NCBI RefSeq assembly: GCF_040529045.1
Contig: NZ_CP131914.1
Span: 2,898,501 to 2,962,500 of the forward strand
DNA: 64,000 bases
Source of the DNA: Xanthomonas indica
Lineage (GTDB): Bacteria > Pseudomonadota > Gammaproteobacteria > Xanthomonadales > Xanthomonadaceae
Direction: 5' to 3'
Part shown: positions 1 to 10,748 of the stretch, piece by piece
Layout of the letters: each line of letters opens with the position of its first letter
Numbering within the stretch: the stretch's first letter is position 1
Program-made: the position numbers and the translations under genes
Notes under the pieces: model-generated
What the model was told of the DNA's origin: nothing
Database searches by the model: none
The model's input: only the letters and a program-made list of their open reading frames with translations

Positions 1-57
<57 letters not shown>

Positions 58-456
58 GTAACTGGACATGGCCATTTCGCTGCCGGCCGTGCTGCGCAGT
101 GCAATAGCCGCCACTTGGGTCGCGCTTTCGCCGCCGGAAACCGACAAGCGAACTGGGCTGTGCTGCCAAACGTCCGGAGCACTTACCGTAGCAGGCCGCC
201 GGTGGGCGAGCCGGCACGCCTGCGAACCATTGGTTCGCGCGCCGGCGCAGCGCCCCCGCGCAGGCGCGGGGGCCGGGCTTCCGCTGCCGGAAACCGCAGG
301 GTCGGTCAGCGCGCAGCCAACTGCCGGAGCACGTACTGCAGCAGGCCGCCGTGGTGGGCGAGCCGGCGCGCTTGCGAACCATGGTTCGCGCGCCGGCGCA
401 GCGCCCCCGCGCTGGCGCGGGGGCCGGGCTTCTGCTGCCGGAAACCGCAGGGTCGG

Positions 457-3216
<2,760 letters not shown>

Positions 3217-3385
3217 GCGGGGAACTCCTGATTGCGGATGGCTTGCATTGGCGCGCTTTCGCGAGCCTGCTTGCGAGTGCCGGGACGTTGCGTTGCCGGC
3301 ATTGCGTCGCGTTGCGGCGCGGCCGGAAGGCGCGGCGGCCCAAGGCGTCGGGCGGAAGCTTACACGTTCAGATGTAGCGCTCGTG

Positions 3386-4288
3386 TCACGGCTTGCCGCG
3401 CCAGCGGCTCATCAGCATCTGCAGGAAACGTTCGGCGCTGGGCGAGAGCAGCGCGCTGCGCCGGCGCACGATGCCGATGGTGCGCGAGACCACCGGGTTG
3501 CCGATCGGCCGGGTCACCAGGATCGGATGCTCGCCGTCGGGCGTGGCCATTTTCGGCAGCACCGACACGCCGATGCCCGCCTCGACCATGCCAAGCGAGG
3601 TGGACAGGTGGGTCACTTCGTAGTGCCAGCTCAGCTTCAGGTTCTCGCGCGCCAGCGCGCCGTCGAGCAGGGTGCGGTTGCCGCTGGTACGGTGCACGGT
3701 GATCAACTGGTGCTGGGCGAGGTCGGCCCATTCGATCCGGCGTTTTTTCGCCAATGGATGGTCGCGGCGGCAGGCCAGCACGAACGGATCTTCGGCGAGC
3801 ACGTCGAAATCCAGGTTGGGATCGTTGGCGCCCATGAAGTTGATGCCGAACTCGACCTCGCCGCGCTCCACCGCCTGCAGGCCCTCGGTGGCGGGGATGT
3901 CGAGAATGCGGAAGCGCACGTGCGGATGCGCCTCGCGGAAGCGCGCCATCACGCTGGGCAGGAAGTAGAACGCGGCGGTCGGCAGGCAGGCGATGGTGAC
4001 GGTGGCGCCGCGCGCGTCGTCGTGGCCGCGCACCGAGAACAGCGAGCCGTCGAACTCCTCGATCATGCGCCGCACCAGCGGCAGCAGGTTCTCGCCGATG
4101 GCAGTGGTGGCCACGCTGCGGGTGGTGCGTTCCAGCAGCGGCGACCCGACCGCCTGTTCCAGCTTCTGGATGCGCCGGCTCAGCGCCGGCTGCGACATGT
4201 GCAGCGCCTCGGCGGCGCGATGGAAGCTGCGCGTCTCGGCCACCAGCAGGAACGCGCGCAGGTCCAGGATTTCGCAATTGATGCTCAT
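3386..4288 (-). CDS. LysR-family transcriptional regulator
   Basis: The 300-residue product has the LysR layout. An N-terminal winged helix-turn-helix covers about residues 8-65 ([20 protein letters not shown], followed by LERTTRSV), and a substrate-binding domain covers about 90-295. It is divergently transcribed from the PrpF/GalD-family isomerase, with only 104 bp between the start codons. This is the usual arrangement for a LysR protein controlling its neighbour. The shared gap is AT-rich and holds two direct ATCAATC repeats (4294-4300 and 4324-4330) 30 bp apart, which are candidate operator half-sites. acnA lies downstream in the same direction, so read-through or co-regulation is possible. 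The effector is unknown; an organic acid handled by the neighbouring operon is a reasonable guess. No good Shine-Dalgarno precedes the ATG. Confidence 0.9.
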   Translation of the reverse strand: MSINCEILDLRAFLLVAETRSFHRAAEALHMSQPALSRRIQKLEQAVGSPLLERTTRSVATTAIGENLLPLVRRMIEEFDGSLFSVRGHDDARGATVTIACLPTAAFYFLPSVMARFREAHPHVRFRILDIPATEGLQAVERGEVEFGINFMGANDPNLDFDVLAEDPFVLACRRDHPLAKKRRIEWADLAQHQLITVHRTSGNRTLLDGALARENLKLSWHYEVTHLSTSLGMVEAGIGVSVLPKMATPDGEHPILVTRPIGNPVVSRTIGIVRRRSALLSPSAERFLQMLMSRWRGKP

Positions 4289-4392
4289 AGGTAATCAATC
4301 ATAAAAAAATTAGCAATTCACAGATCAATCGGGGTCATGCCAGTATCGAATCAGACGAAGACATTCATCTTCATGGCGCATCAATCTACACC
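4289..4392. promoter_or_regulatory. Divergent promoter/operator region between lysR and the isomerase operon
   Basis: This 104-bp intergenic stretch is much more AT-rich than its surroundings, with an A7 run at about 4303. It carries ATCAATC twice as direct repeats at 4294-4300 and 4324-4330, three helical turns apart. It must contain both divergent promoters, and LysR binding here is inferred from the layout. Exact -35/-10 boxes are not clear by eye. Confidence 0.5.
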
Positions 4393-5499
4393 ATGTCCAA
4401 CGATCTGCTCGGCATTCCCTGCGTGCTCATGCGCGGCGGCACCTCCAAGGGGCCGTTCTTCTTCGCGCCAGACCTGCCGGCCGATCCGGCCCGGCGCGAC
4501 CGCCTGCTGCTGGAGGTGATGGGCGCCGGGCATCCGCTGCAGATCGACGGCATCGGCGGCGGCAACGCGCTGACCAGCAAGGTCGCCATCGTCGACCGTT
4601 CCAGCCGCGCCGACGCGGACGTGGACTATCTGTTCGCGCAGGTGCGGGTCGACCAGCAGGTGGTGGACACCTCGCCCAACTGCGGCAACATGCTGGCGGC
4701 GGTGGCGCCGTACGCGATCGAGCGCGGCCTGGTGCAGGCGCAGCATCCGCGCACCCAGGTGCGCATCCACAACGTCAACACCGGCAAGCTGATCGTGGCC
4801 ACGGTGGAAACGCCGCACGGCCGGGTGGTGTACCGCGGCGAGACGCGCATCGCCGGGGCGCCCGGCGCGGCGTCGCCGATCTGGCTGTCGTTCCTGGACG
4901 CGGCCGGCGCGCGCACCGGCAAGCTGTTGCCGAGCGGGCAGGCGCAGGACACCATCGACGGTGTCGCGACGAGTCTGGTGGATTGCGCCATGCCGATGAT
5001 GTTGCTGCGCGCCTCCGATCTTGGCGTGTGCGGCGATGCCTCGCCTGCCGAGCTGAATGCCGATGCCGCGCTGCTGGCGCGGCTGGAGGCGCTGCGGATC
5101 GAGGCCGGCGCGCGCATGGGTATCGCCGATGCCGGCAGCAAGGTGATTCCCAAGCCGGTGCTGCTGTCGGCACCGCAGCATGGCGGGGACCTGCAGGTGC
5201 GCTATTTCATGCCGCAGCAGTGCCACACCGCGCTGGCCATCACCGGCGCGGTCGGCATCGCCACCGCGGCGGCCACGCCGGGCACCCTGGCCAACGCCTT
5301 CGTCGGCGATGCGGCGCTGCCGCGCCACGTCGTCCTGGAACATCCGAGCGGCGCCCTGGAGGTGGGATTGAGCCGCACCGCGGCCGATGCGCCGATCGTC
5401 GCCAGCGTGGTGCGCACCGCCCGCCGGCTGTTCGAAGGGCGGGTCTTCGCGACCTCGCCCGTGTCCACCGAGGCCCGCCAATGGATCTCCGCGGCATGA
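4393..5499 (+). CDS. PrpF/GalD-family isomerase (annotatable as 4-oxalomesaconate tautomerase)
   Basis: The 368-residue product belongs to the PrpF family, whose members isomerise or tautomerise unsaturated tricarboxylic acids. PrpF acts on 2-methylaconitate and GalD on 4-oxalomesaconate from gallate. The N-terminus shows the family pattern IPCVLMRGGTSKGPFF, then IDGIGGGNALTSKVAIV, and TSPNCGNMLAAVAPYAIE, which holds the catalytic Cys region. The second half repeats the diaminopimelate-epimerase-like fold and includes RMGIADAGSKVIPKP. No other gallate or methylcitrate gene is in the window. The gene leads an ABC importer/porin operon and lies between two aconitases, so aconitate isomerisation is an attractive alternative. 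No clear Shine-Dalgarno precedes the ATG. The family is certain, the substrate is not. Confidence 0.88.
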   Translation: MSNDLLGIPCVLMRGGTSKGPFFFAPDLPADPARRDRLLLEVMGAGHPLQIDGIGGGNALTSKVAIVDRSSRADADVDYLFAQVRVDQQVVDTSPNCGNMLAAVAPYAIERGLVQAQHPRTQVRIHNVNTGKLIVATVETPHGRVVYRGETRIAGAPGAASPIWLSFLDAAGARTGKLLPSGQAQDTIDGVATSLVDCAMPMMLLRASDLGVCGDASPAELNADAALLARLEALRIEAGARMGIADAGSKVIPKPVLLSAPQHGGDLQVRYFMPQQCHTALAITGAVGIATAAATPGTLANAFVGDAALPRHVVLEHPSGALEVGLSRTAADAPIVASVVRTARRLFEGRVFATSPVSTEARQWISAA

Positions 5500-5580
5500 C
5501 ATGACCCGAACCGGCCGGGCGCCTGCATGCACGCACGTCCGCGACCGACAACGCACACGCTTCAATCCTGGGAGGGATCG

Positions 5581-6633
5581 ATGTTGTCCAGAACGTTCTT
5601 CACCGCGGCGCTCGCCGCGGCCGGCCTGCTGCTCCTCACCGCCTGCGGCAAGGGCGGCGGCGATGCGGCGAGCGCCGACGCCACCCCGGTGCGCATCAGC
5701 GTCGGGTCCTACAATCTCAACAACCTGCCGTTCTTCATCGCCGACGCCAACGGCTACTTCGACCAGGTCGGGGTCAAGGTCAAGACCGAGAACTTCGCCC
5801 AAGGCGGCTCCAAGGTGCTGCAGGCCTTGGTGGCCAACTCCACCGACGTGGCGGTGGGCTTCTACGACCACACCATCCAGATGCAGTCCAAGCGCAAGGA
5901 CGTGGTCGCCTTCGTGCTGCTCTCGCGCAATTCCGGGCTGGTGCTGGCCGGGCGCAACGACACCGCCTTCGATCCGGCCAGGCCGCAGACCATCAAGGGC
6001 CTGAAGGTCGGCATCACCGCGCCGGGGTCCTCGTCCGACTTCTTCGTGCGCCATTACCTCTCGCGCAACGGCATCCCCGAGAGCGCGGTGTCGTTGATCG
6101 GCGTCGGTTCCGGCGCGGCCGCGGTGGCGGCGCTGGAGCAGGGCAAGATCGACCTGCTGGTCAACTACGATCCGGCGGCGACCCTGATCAGCGAGCGCAG
6201 GATCGGCAGGATCCTGATCGACGCGCGCAGCGATGCCGGTGCGCGCCAGGTCTACGGCGGGCTGTACCCGACCTCGGTGATGTACGCCAACCGCAGCTTC
6301 CTGGAAAAGCGGCCGCAGGATGCGGAGAAGATCGTGCGTGCCGAGCAGATGGCGCTGCGCTTCATCGCCGACCACTCCGCCGAGGAGATCGTCGCGGCCT
6401 TGCCAGATGCCTACGTCTCCGGCGACCGCGCCACCTATACGCGGGCGGTGGAGAACGCCCGCGCCATCTTCACCCGCGACGGGCGCTTCGTCGCCGCCGA
6501 CCTGGAAACGCCGTTGACCGTGCTGCGCGCGTTCAACAAGGACGTGGCGCGCGCGGACATCGATCTGTCCAAGACCTACACCAACGCCTTCGTCGACCGC
6601 GCCAGCGGTGCGGGCAAGGCGGCCCAACCGTGA
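5581..6633 (+). CDS. ABC transporter substrate-binding lipoprotein (NitT/TauT type)
   Basis: This is a 350-residue periplasmic binding protein anchored as a lipoprotein. The N-terminus is a short hydrophobic signal ending in the lipobox LTAC with the lipidated Cys at residue 22. The NMT1/TauA-like fold follows, with ISVGSYNLNNLPFFIADANG near residue 40 and LKVGITAPGSSSDFFVRHYL in the middle. The ATG at 5581 is chosen because it has GGGAGG just upstream and gives an immediate signal peptide; an in-frame start at 5527 would add 18 unlikely residues. It is the first of three importer genes and its TGA touches the ATPase gene region. Relatives import taurine, nitrate, aromatic or organic acids. 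The substrate cannot be read from the sequence. Confidence 0.9.
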   Translation: MLSRTFFTAALAAAGLLLLTACGKGGGDAASADATPVRISVGSYNLNNLPFFIADANGYFDQVGVKVKTENFAQGGSKVLQALVANSTDVAVGFYDHTIQMQSKRKDVVAFVLLSRNSGLVLAGRNDTAFDPARPQTIKGLKVGITAPGSSSDFFVRHYLSRNGIPESAVSLIGVGSGAAAVAALEQGKIDLLVNYDPAATLISERRIGRILIDARSDAGARQVYGGLYPTSVMYANRSFLEKRPQDAEKIVRAEQMALRFIADHSAEEIVAALPDAYVSGDRATYTRAVENARAIFTRDGRFVAADLETPLTVLRAFNKDVARADIDLSKTYTNAFVDRASGAGKAAQP

Positions 6634-6644
6634 GCGGAGGAACC

Positions 6645-7478
6645 ATGGCACGCAACGCGACTGTGCAGCGCCTCAACGGCGCGCCGCACCTCGATCCGGC
6701 ACAGACGATGGTCGCGATCAACAACGTCACCATGTCCTTCGGCGATTTCACCGCCGTGCGCGACGTGGACATCCAGGTCGCCGATGGCGAGTTCCTGGCC
6801 ATCGTCGGCCCCACCGGTTGCGGCAAGAGCACCATCCTCAACTCGGTGGCGGGGCTGCTGTCGCCCTCCGCCGGCCAGGTCGTCATCGATGGCCGCCCGG
6901 TCGCCGGCGTACAGGAAGCGGTCGGCTACCTGTTCCAGCAGGATGCGCTGCTGCCGTGGAAGACCGCCTTCCAGAACGTGGAGCTGGGCCTGCGCTTCCG
7001 TGGCGTGGCCGAGGCCGAGCGCAGGCAGCGCGCCAATGCCTGGCTGGCCAAGGTCGGCCTGGCGGGGTTCGAGCACCGCTACCCGCACCAGCTCTCCGGC
7101 GGCCAGCGCAAGCGCGTGCAGATGGCGCAGGCGCTGATCGTCGAGCCGAAGGTGATCCTGATGGACGAGCCGTTCTCGGCGCTGGACATCCACACCCGCC
7201 ACCTCATGCAGAACGAACTGCTGCGGCTATGGCAGGAGCAGCGCCGCTCGGTGATCCTGATCACCCACGACCTGGAAGAGGCGATCGCGCTGGGCGACCG
7301 CGTGGTGGTGCTGTCCTCCGGCCCCGCCAGCCGCGTGGTGCGCAGTTTCGACGTGGACCTGCCGCGTCCGCGCAACGTCGCCGAGATCAAGCTCGACGCG
7401 CGTTTTACCGACCTGTACCGCGACATCTGGGCCTGCCTGCGCGGCGAAGTGGAGAAGAGCTATGCACGCCAAGACTGA
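6645..7478 (+). CDS. ABC transporter ATP-binding protein
   Basis: The 277-residue ATPase energises the importer. It shows Walker A (GPTGCGKST), the Q-loop region (GYLFQQDALLPW), the signature LSGGQRKRVQMAQ and Walker B (VILMDEPFSALD), followed by the H-loop (LITHDLEEA). This is the TauB/SsuB/NrtD-type pattern. The ATG at 6645 follows GGAGGA closely; a GTG at 6630 overlapping the upstream stop is the alternative. It overlaps the permease gene by 17 bp, so the two are translationally coupled. Confidence 0.94.
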   Translation: MARNATVQRLNGAPHLDPAQTMVAINNVTMSFGDFTAVRDVDIQVADGEFLAIVGPTGCGKSTILNSVAGLLSPSAGQVVIDGRPVAGVQEAVGYLFQQDALLPWKTAFQNVELGLRFRGVAEAERRQRANAWLAKVGLAGFEHRYPHQLSGGQRKRVQMAQALIVEPKVILMDEPFSALDIHTRHLMQNELLRLWQEQRRSVILITHDLEEAIALGDRVVVLSSGPASRVVRSFDVDLPRPRNVAEIKLDARFTDLYRDIWACLRGEVEKSYARQD

Positions 7479-8238
7479 CAAACTCATCCAGCTCGCGCTG
7501 GTCGTGGCCGTGTTCGGCGGCTGGGAGGGCGGCATCGCCCTGGGCCTGATCGACCCGTTCTTCTTCCCCGCGCCGACCGCGATCGTGCAGCAGGCCTGGA
7601 CCTGGCTGTCCGATACCGGCTTCTACCAGCACGTCTACATCACCTTGACCGAAACGGCGCTCGGCTATGTCATCGGTACCGCGCTGGGCGTGGCCGGCGG
7701 CGTCTGGCTGGGCCTGAGCCGGCGCTCGGCGCGGATCCTGGATCCCTTCATCAAGGGCTTCAATGCGATCCCGCGCGTGGTGCTGGCGCCGATCTTCGTG
7801 CTGTGGCTGGGCCTGGGCCTGTGGTCGAAAGTGGCGCTGGCGGTGACCCTGGTGTTCTTCACCACGTTCTTCAACGCCATGCAGGGCGTGCGCGAGGTCA
7901 ATCCGGTGGTGCTGGCCAATGCGCGCATCCTCGGCGCCAACCGCCGCGACCTGCTGCGTCACGTGTACTTCCCCGCGGCGGCGAGCTGGATCCTGTCGTC
8001 GTTGCGCACCTCGGTGGGCTTTGCCGTGGTCGGCGCGATCATCGGCGAATACCTCGGCGCCTCCGCCGGCCTGGGCTACCTGATCGCGCAGGCCGAGGGC
8101 AACTTCAATGCCGTGGGCGTGTTCGCCGGCATCATCATCCTGGCCGCCTTCGTGCTGCTCATCGATGCGCTGCTTGACGTGATCGAGAACCGCCTGATCA
8201 CCTGGCGTCCCAACGCGCAGAACCAGGCCACCAGCTGA
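7462..8238 (+). CDS. ABC transporter permease (TauC/SsuC type)
   Basis: The 258-residue inner-membrane permease has about six transmembrane segments, the first at residues 8-27. The binding-protein-dependent transport signature lies near residues 145-180, with the EAA-type loop VNPVVLANARILGANRRDLL. It overlaps the ATPase gene. A 14-bp perfect hairpin follows the stop and separates it from the porin gene. Confidence 0.94.
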   Translation: MHAKTDKLIQLALVVAVFGGWEGGIALGLIDPFFFPAPTAIVQQAWTWLSDTGFYQHVYITLTETALGYVIGTALGVAGGVWLGLSRRSARILDPFIKGFNAIPRVVLAPIFVLWLGLGLWSKVALAVTLVFFTTFFNAMQGVREVNPVVLANARILGANRRDLLRHVYFPAAASWILSSLRTSVGFAVVGAIIGEYLGASAGLGYLIAQAEGNFNAVGVFAGIIILAAFVLLIDALLDVIENRLITWRPNAQNQATS

Positions 8239-8246
8239 CCACGGCC

Positions 8247-8275
8247 GCGCGCCACCGGCCAGGCCGGTGGCGCGC
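8247..8275 (+). terminator. Strong hairpin between permease and porin genes
   Basis: GCGCGCCACCGGCC and its exact reverse complement are separated by one base, giving a very stable stem nine bases after the permease stop. There is no following T-run. It may attenuate or stabilise the upstream message rather than act as a canonical terminator. Confidence 0.5.
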
Positions 8276-8358
8276 CTGTCGCGCGCATCACATCCCCCCG
8301 CACCATCGCAACGGGCCAGCGCCAGGCCAGGCGCCCGGCTGGCCGGAGAGACCCATCC

Positions 8359-9807
8359 ATGCATCCCCATCCCGTGCTGCCCCGCGCAGCGCTGACGCTG
8401 GCGCTCGGCCTGTTGCTCGGCGGCGCCAACGAGGCCGCTGCGCAAACCGTGCCGGCCGCGCCGGCCACGTTGAGCCAGGCCGAACTGACCGCGCTGGTGC
8501 GGCAGCAGGCGCTGCAGATCCAGCAACTGCAAGCGCGGCTCGACGCGCTGCAGGCCCCCGCCGCGCCGAGTCCGGTGCCCGCCACCACGGCGTCCGCCAC
8601 CACCGCGCCGGCGCTGGAAGGCCGCGTCGCCGCGCTCGAATCGGCGCAGGCCAAGGCGCCGAAGGTGTCGTGGTCGAAGGGCGCCCCGGAGTTCGCCAGC
8701 GCCGACGGCAACGTGGTGTTCCGGCCGCGCGGCCGCCTGTTCGTCGATGCCTCCAGCACCGACGGTTCCGCTGCCAGCCAGCGCAACCTGTCCGGCACCG
8801 AGATCCGCTCGGTGCGACTCGGCGCCGAAGGCCGCTATGGCCAGCTCGGCTGGGTGGTGGAGGGCGACTTTGCCGACAACGCGGTGGCCTGGAAATCGGT
8901 GTACGCCAGCGTCGACCATCGCCTGTTCGGCCTGCCGGCCGAGCTGAGCGTGGGCAATCGCCTGAACGATCGCGGCATCGATGGCGCCAGCAGCACGTCC
9001 AACACCCCGTTCCAGGACCGCAACGTGGTCGGCACGCTGATCCTGCCGCAGCGCGGCCTGTTCGGCGTCGGCCTGACCGAGCGCGTCTACGGGCGCGACT
9101 GGCACGCCAGCCTGTCGGTGGCGGGCAACGACCTCAACAATGCCGGCGACGACAACGACAGCCTGACCTGGGCGGCGCGCGCGCACTGGAATCCGCTGGC
9201 CGGCAAGGACGCGACCGTGCACCTGGGCGCCTGGGCCTTCCACGAGGAGATCGCCGCCGGCGCCAGCGGCGTGCTGCGCAGTTCGGCGATCGCCGGGCAT
9301 TTCAACGACCAGGTCCGGATCGCGCCGGGAACGCTGCTGGGTGCGCAGCGCAGCGACGGCTACGGCGCGGAGCTGGCCGGGGTCGTCGGCCCGGCCTGGG
9401 CCAGCGGCGAGTGGGGCACGCGCAATCTGCGCGGGCGCGACGCGGCCGGCGGCTACGATCTGGATCACCAGGCCTGGGCGGTGTCGGCCGGCTGGTTCCT
9501 GTCCGGCGCGCTGCCCGCGTATGCCGGCAAGACCGGCACCTGGGGCCGGGTCAAGGTCGCCGATCCGGCCACCGCCGGCGGCGCCGGGGCCTGGGAACTG
9601 AAGCTGCGCTACGAAGACGTGGACTACGCCGAGCTGCCGAGCGGCGGCCGCGGCCATGCCTGGACGCTGGGGACCAATTGGTACCTCAACGATGTCAGCC
9701 GACTGATGCTCGACGTGATCCGCTGGCAGACCGACAACCGCAGCGGCACGGTGCAGGGCAGGGACCAGGGCACGACCTTCAACACCCGCCTGCAGGTGGC
9801 GTTCTGA
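8359..9807 (+). CDS. OprO/OprP-family outer-membrane porin
   Basis: The 482-residue protein begins with a signal peptide (hydrophobic core about residues 8-28, cleavage after AAAQ). A short coiled coil follows (about residues 40-65, RQQALQIQQLQARLDAL), as in phosphate/pyrophosphate-selective porins. The rest reads as alternating beta-strands (for example GQLGWVVEGDFADN and LKLRYEDVDYAEL) and ends in Phe, the outer-membrane insertion signal. GGAGAG precedes the ATG. Its place after the ABC importer suggests that it carries the same substrate across the outer membrane. OprO/P relatives are anion-selective, which fits an organic acid. Selectivity itself is inference. Confidence 0.88.
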   Translation: MHPHPVLPRAALTLALGLLLGGANEAAAQTVPAAPATLSQAELTALVRQQALQIQQLQARLDALQAPAAPSPVPATTASATTAPALEGRVAALESAQAKAPKVSWSKGAPEFASADGNVVFRPRGRLFVDASSTDGSAASQRNLSGTEIRSVRLGAEGRYGQLGWVVEGDFADNAVAWKSVYASVDHRLFGLPAELSVGNRLNDRGIDGASSTSNTPFQDRNVVGTLILPQRGLFGVGLTERVYGRDWHASLSVAGNDLNNAGDDNDSLTWAARAHWNPLAGKDATVHLGAWAFHEEIAAGASGVLRSSAIAGHFNDQVRIAPGTLLGAQRSDGYGAELAGVVGPAWASGEWGTRNLRGRDAAGGYDLDHQAWAVSAGWFLSGALPAYAGKTGTWGRVKVADPATAGGAGAWELKLRYEDVDYAELPSGGRGHAWTLGTNWYLNDVSRLMLDVIRWQTDNRSGTVQGRDQGTTFNTRLQVAF

Positions 9808-9989
9808 GCCGCTGAAAGAGGGAGGGGCGGCCCTGCATTCGCGCGGGTCACCGGCACGGCGTTCCCGCGCGGGCGTGCGGCGGCTGCCGAGGAGGCCGCG
9901 AGGTCGTTGCGTGTGGCGGGCACAGCGCCCGGGTACCTGACCGGGCGCTGTGCCGCGGCGCGTCCGTCGCTGGCGGTATGGCTGCCCGA

Positions 9990-10010
9990 GTATGTATAAT
10001 CCGTGCATAC
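9990..10010 (+). promoter_or_regulatory. vapBC promoter with inverted repeat over the -10 box
   Basis: A perfect TATAAT lies at 9995-10000, with TGGCGG as a poor -35 at 9971-9976. The -10 is flanked by GTATG (9990-9994) and CATAC (10006-10010), an inverted repeat suited to autorepression by the antitoxin dimer. Transcription would start about 20 bases before the antitoxin ATG. Confidence 0.65.
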
Positions 10011-10028
10011 CGAACCGGGCCTACACCG

Positions 10029-10292
10029 ATGGAAGCCACTGTCGCCGAACGCGGTCAGATCACCCTTCCCAAGGCCGTGCGCGATGCGCTCGGCCTGAGC
10101 AAGGGCACCATCCTGAAAGTGGAGCTGGACGGCGGCCGGATCATCCTGCGCAAGAGCGTGGACGATGCCATCTCGCGCGCCCGTGGCCGCTTCAAGCTCG
10201 ACGGCTTCGCCAGCACCGACGAAGCGATGCGTGCGATCCGCGGCCGCGCCCCGGGCGATCCGTTCGAACCCGAACCCGACGCCGGCGCATGA
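10029..10292 (+). CDS. vapB: AbrB/VapB-type antitoxin
   Basis: The 87-residue product has a SpoVT/AbrB swapped-hairpin DNA-binding domain at residues 1-48 (VAERGQITLPKAVRDALGLS). An acidic, proline-containing tail (about 60-87) should wrap the toxin. The ATG at 10029 is preferred over an upstream in-frame ATG at 9978 because the latter would place the promoter inside the gene. Its TGA overlaps the toxin ATG (ATGA), the usual coupling in type II modules. Confidence 0.88.
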   Translation: MEATVAERGQITLPKAVRDALGLSKGTILKVELDGGRIILRKSVDDAISRARGRFKLDGFASTDEAMRAIRGRAPGDPFEPEPDAGA

Positions 10293-10696
10293 TCGCCATC
10301 GACTCGTCCGTGCTGGTGGATCTGCTGGCCGACGGCCCGCAGGCCGACGCCGCCGAAGCCTGCCTGCGCCAGTGCCTGAGCACCGGCCCGGTGGTGGTCT
10401 GCGACATCGTCCTGGCCGAAGTGTGCAGCGCGCTGCGCGACGGCGCCGAGGCGTTGTCGGTGCTGGAGGACATGAGCATCCGCTTCAGCGCGCTGGAGGC
10501 CAAGTCGGCCTTGCGCGCCGGCGAGATGCAGCGCCGCTTCCGCGCCCGCGGCGGCAAGCGCGAGCGGGTCGTGGCCGATTTCCTGATCGGTGCGCATGCG
10601 CTGCTGCAATGCGATGGCCTGATCACCCGCGACGACCGTTTTTTCCGCGATTACTTCAAGGGCTTGAAGATCATCGTCCCCAAGCCTGCCGGCTGA
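10289..10696 (+). CDS. vapC: VapC-type PIN-domain ribonuclease toxin
   Basis: The 135-residue PIN domain should cleave RNA when free of VapB. The acidic metal-binding residues are visible: Asp5 in [13 protein letters not shown], Glu in VLAEVCSAL, and Asp residues in [11 protein letters not shown] and ITRDDRFF. The set is complete, so the toxin looks intact. It lies only 52 bp upstream of acnB in the same direction, so its transcript may run into acnB. Confidence 0.88.
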   Translation: MIAIDSSVLVDLLADGPQADAAEACLRQCLSTGPVVVCDIVLAEVCSALRDGAEALSVLEDMSIRFSALEAKSALRAGEMQRRFRARGGKRERVVADFLIGAHALLQCDGLITRDDRFFRDYFKGLKIIVPKPAG

Positions 10697-10748
10697 CGCC
10701 GCGCAACCGCTACCGCTCATTCCCACCGTTTTTTCCCGGAGAACCCGC

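Noticed and set aside
5527-5580. Earlier start for the ABC binding lipoprotein
   Set aside because: It would place 18 hydrophilic residues before the lipoprotein signal; the ATG at 5581 has a better ribosome site.
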